DNA of 8,075 nt from the NCBI GenBank assembly GCA_002432565.1, contig DJFP01000095.1, positions 20,716-28,790 of the forward strand. The letters run 5' to 3'. A model generated the notes under the pieces. It ran no database searches. It saw nothing but the letters and a program-made list of their open reading frames with translations, and was not told the origin of the DNA. This document shows, piece after piece, positions 7,270-8,075 of this stretch (its first letter is position 1; each line of letters begins with the position of its first letter). Made by a program: the position numbers and the translations under genes. The DNA comes from Flavobacteriales bacterium UBA5869. Lineage in GTDB: Bacteria > Bacteroidota > Bacteroidia > Flavobacteriales_D > Crocinitomicaceae.

Positions 7270-8075
7270 ATGAAAAAACAATTACTCACTCTTGGTTTCT
7301 TATCAAGTATTGCAGCATTTGGTCAGACTTTCACCGATAATTTTGACTCTTATACCGCAGGACAAAAATTATGCCCGCAAAGTGGCGGCGCATGGACAAC
7401 CTGGAGCAATGCTCCCGGGGGAAATGAGGACGTACTGGTTTCCAGCGCAGATGCAGCTTCACCAAGCAACTCGTTGTATTTCTCTACTTCTTCACAAAAC
7501 GGTGGGCCTGTGGACCTGGTGCGTAACTTCGGGGTTTTAAATACCGGCCAGTTTGATATGGACTTCAATATCAAAGTTGAAACAGGAAAAGCCGGATATT
7601 TCAATTTTCAGCGCAATGCAACGATCGGCCAGGTTTGGGCAATGGACTGCTTCTTCAATGACAACGGAACCATTACGATCAACAACCAAAACGGATTGAA
7701 CTTTACCGGGGCATCTTATCCGCAAAATACCTGGTTCAATTTCCACATTGCCATCAATTTCAACACGAACAACTGGGAAGTGTTTATTGATAATGTTTCC
7801 GTAGGTTCATTCTCGAATCCGATCAACCAGATCGCATCCATTGACATCTTCCCTACGGACCAAAATGCTCCGTACAGCTGCGGTTATTTCATTGATGACT
7901 TTCACACTGTAATTACACCATATACCCTTCCTTCGGTAAATGCCGCTGTCAACGGTTTATCGTTCGACCAGGGAATGCTGGCAGGGAATGCTGTAACTCC
8001 AAAAGTAGTTGTCAGAAACCTGGGAACAACTCCGATCACTTCTTTCGAATTGGATGTTGACTACAATGGAAATAA
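7270..8075 (+). CDS. Exported concanavalin/LamG-like protein, 3' end beyond the window
   Basis: An open frame of 268 codons runs to the right edge without a stop, so the gene is partial. Residues 1-18 form a signal peptide (MKKQLLTLGFLSSIAAFG, then Gln19). Residues about 20-215 look like a concanavalin/LamG-type jelly roll. It begins FTDNFDSYTAGQ and has aromatic-rich strands (FDMDFNIKV, GYFNFQRN, WFNFHIAINFNTNNWEVFID). It ends YFIDDFHTV, a typical last strand of these carbohydrate-binding-like folds. At about 219 an Ig/CARDB-like module starts (VVVRNLGTTPITSFELDVDYNG). In related Bacteroidota proteins such an arrangement is often followed by more Ig modules or an Omp28-like part and a T9SS type A domain, but none of that can be seen here. 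The ATG follows a 97-base gap, so the gene may have its own promoter. No active-site motif is recognised. Confidence 0.85.
   Translation, partial: MKKQLLTLGFLSSIAAFGQTFTDNFDSYTAGQKLCPQSGGAWTTWSNAPGGNEDVLVSSADAASPSNSLYFSTSSQNGGPVDLVRNFGVLNTGQFDMDFNIKVETGKAGYFNFQRNATIGQVWAMDCFFNDNGTITINNQNGLNFTGASYPQNTWFNFHIAINFNTNNWEVFIDNVSVGSFSNPINQIASIDIFPTDQNAPYSCGYFIDDFHTVITPYTLPSVNAAVNGLSFDQGMLAGNAVTPKVVVRNLGTTPITSFELDVDYNGN

Overview
The window looks like chromosomal DNA of a gliding or T9SS-bearing Bacteroidota, probably a Flavobacteriales member and perhaps Crocinitomicaceae/Fluviicola-like. The phylum call rests on four things: two different type IX secretion C-terminal sorting domains (one type B/CHU_C, one type A); signal peptides that all end just before a glutamine; a Bacteroidota-type promoter (TTTG-N19-TATATTTG); and no clear Shine-Dalgarno sequences. 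The family-level placement is only an impression from protein style. Base composition is moderate and even across the window, and I see no sign of a mobile element, phage, CRISPR array, tRNA or rRNA.

Left part (41-1371, minus strand): a two-gene operon read leftward. A DinB-like metal-binding protein is followed, with a 4-base GTGA overlap, by a cytoplasmic SH3b + NlpC/P60 (C40) cysteine peptidase. A near-ideal promoter lies just upstream of the DinB-like gene at 1388-1418. The 97-base gap at 1372-1468 separates this operon from the rightward genes.

Middle (1469-5011, plus strand): one 1180-residue secreted protein. It has a signal peptide, a DUF7948-like N-terminal region, a seven-repeat SBBP-type beta-propeller, a PKD domain, three further Ig/PKD-like modules and a type B T9SS sorting domain. 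It is a likely cell-surface adhesin or structural protein.

The 212-base gap at 5012-5223 holds a perfect 8-base tandem repeat (three copies of ttgaacat plus a partial fourth). It is preceded by one arm able to base-pair with any of the copies.

Right part (5224-8075, plus strand): a small exported protein of 119 residues with a predicted ferredoxin-like (HMA-like) fold lies 2 bases upstream of a 528-residue T9SS type A cargo protein, so the two probably form an operon. After a 97-base gap comes a third exported protein (7270 to the window edge, cut off), with a concanavalin/LamG-like domain and the start of a CARDB-like Ig module.

Overall the rightward genes form a neighbourhood of envelope and secreted proteins. 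I found no strong evidence for a wholly new system. The best leads are the small-protein/cargo pair, the uncharacterised middle domain of the 528-residue protein, and the repeat-hairpin between the surface-protein genes.
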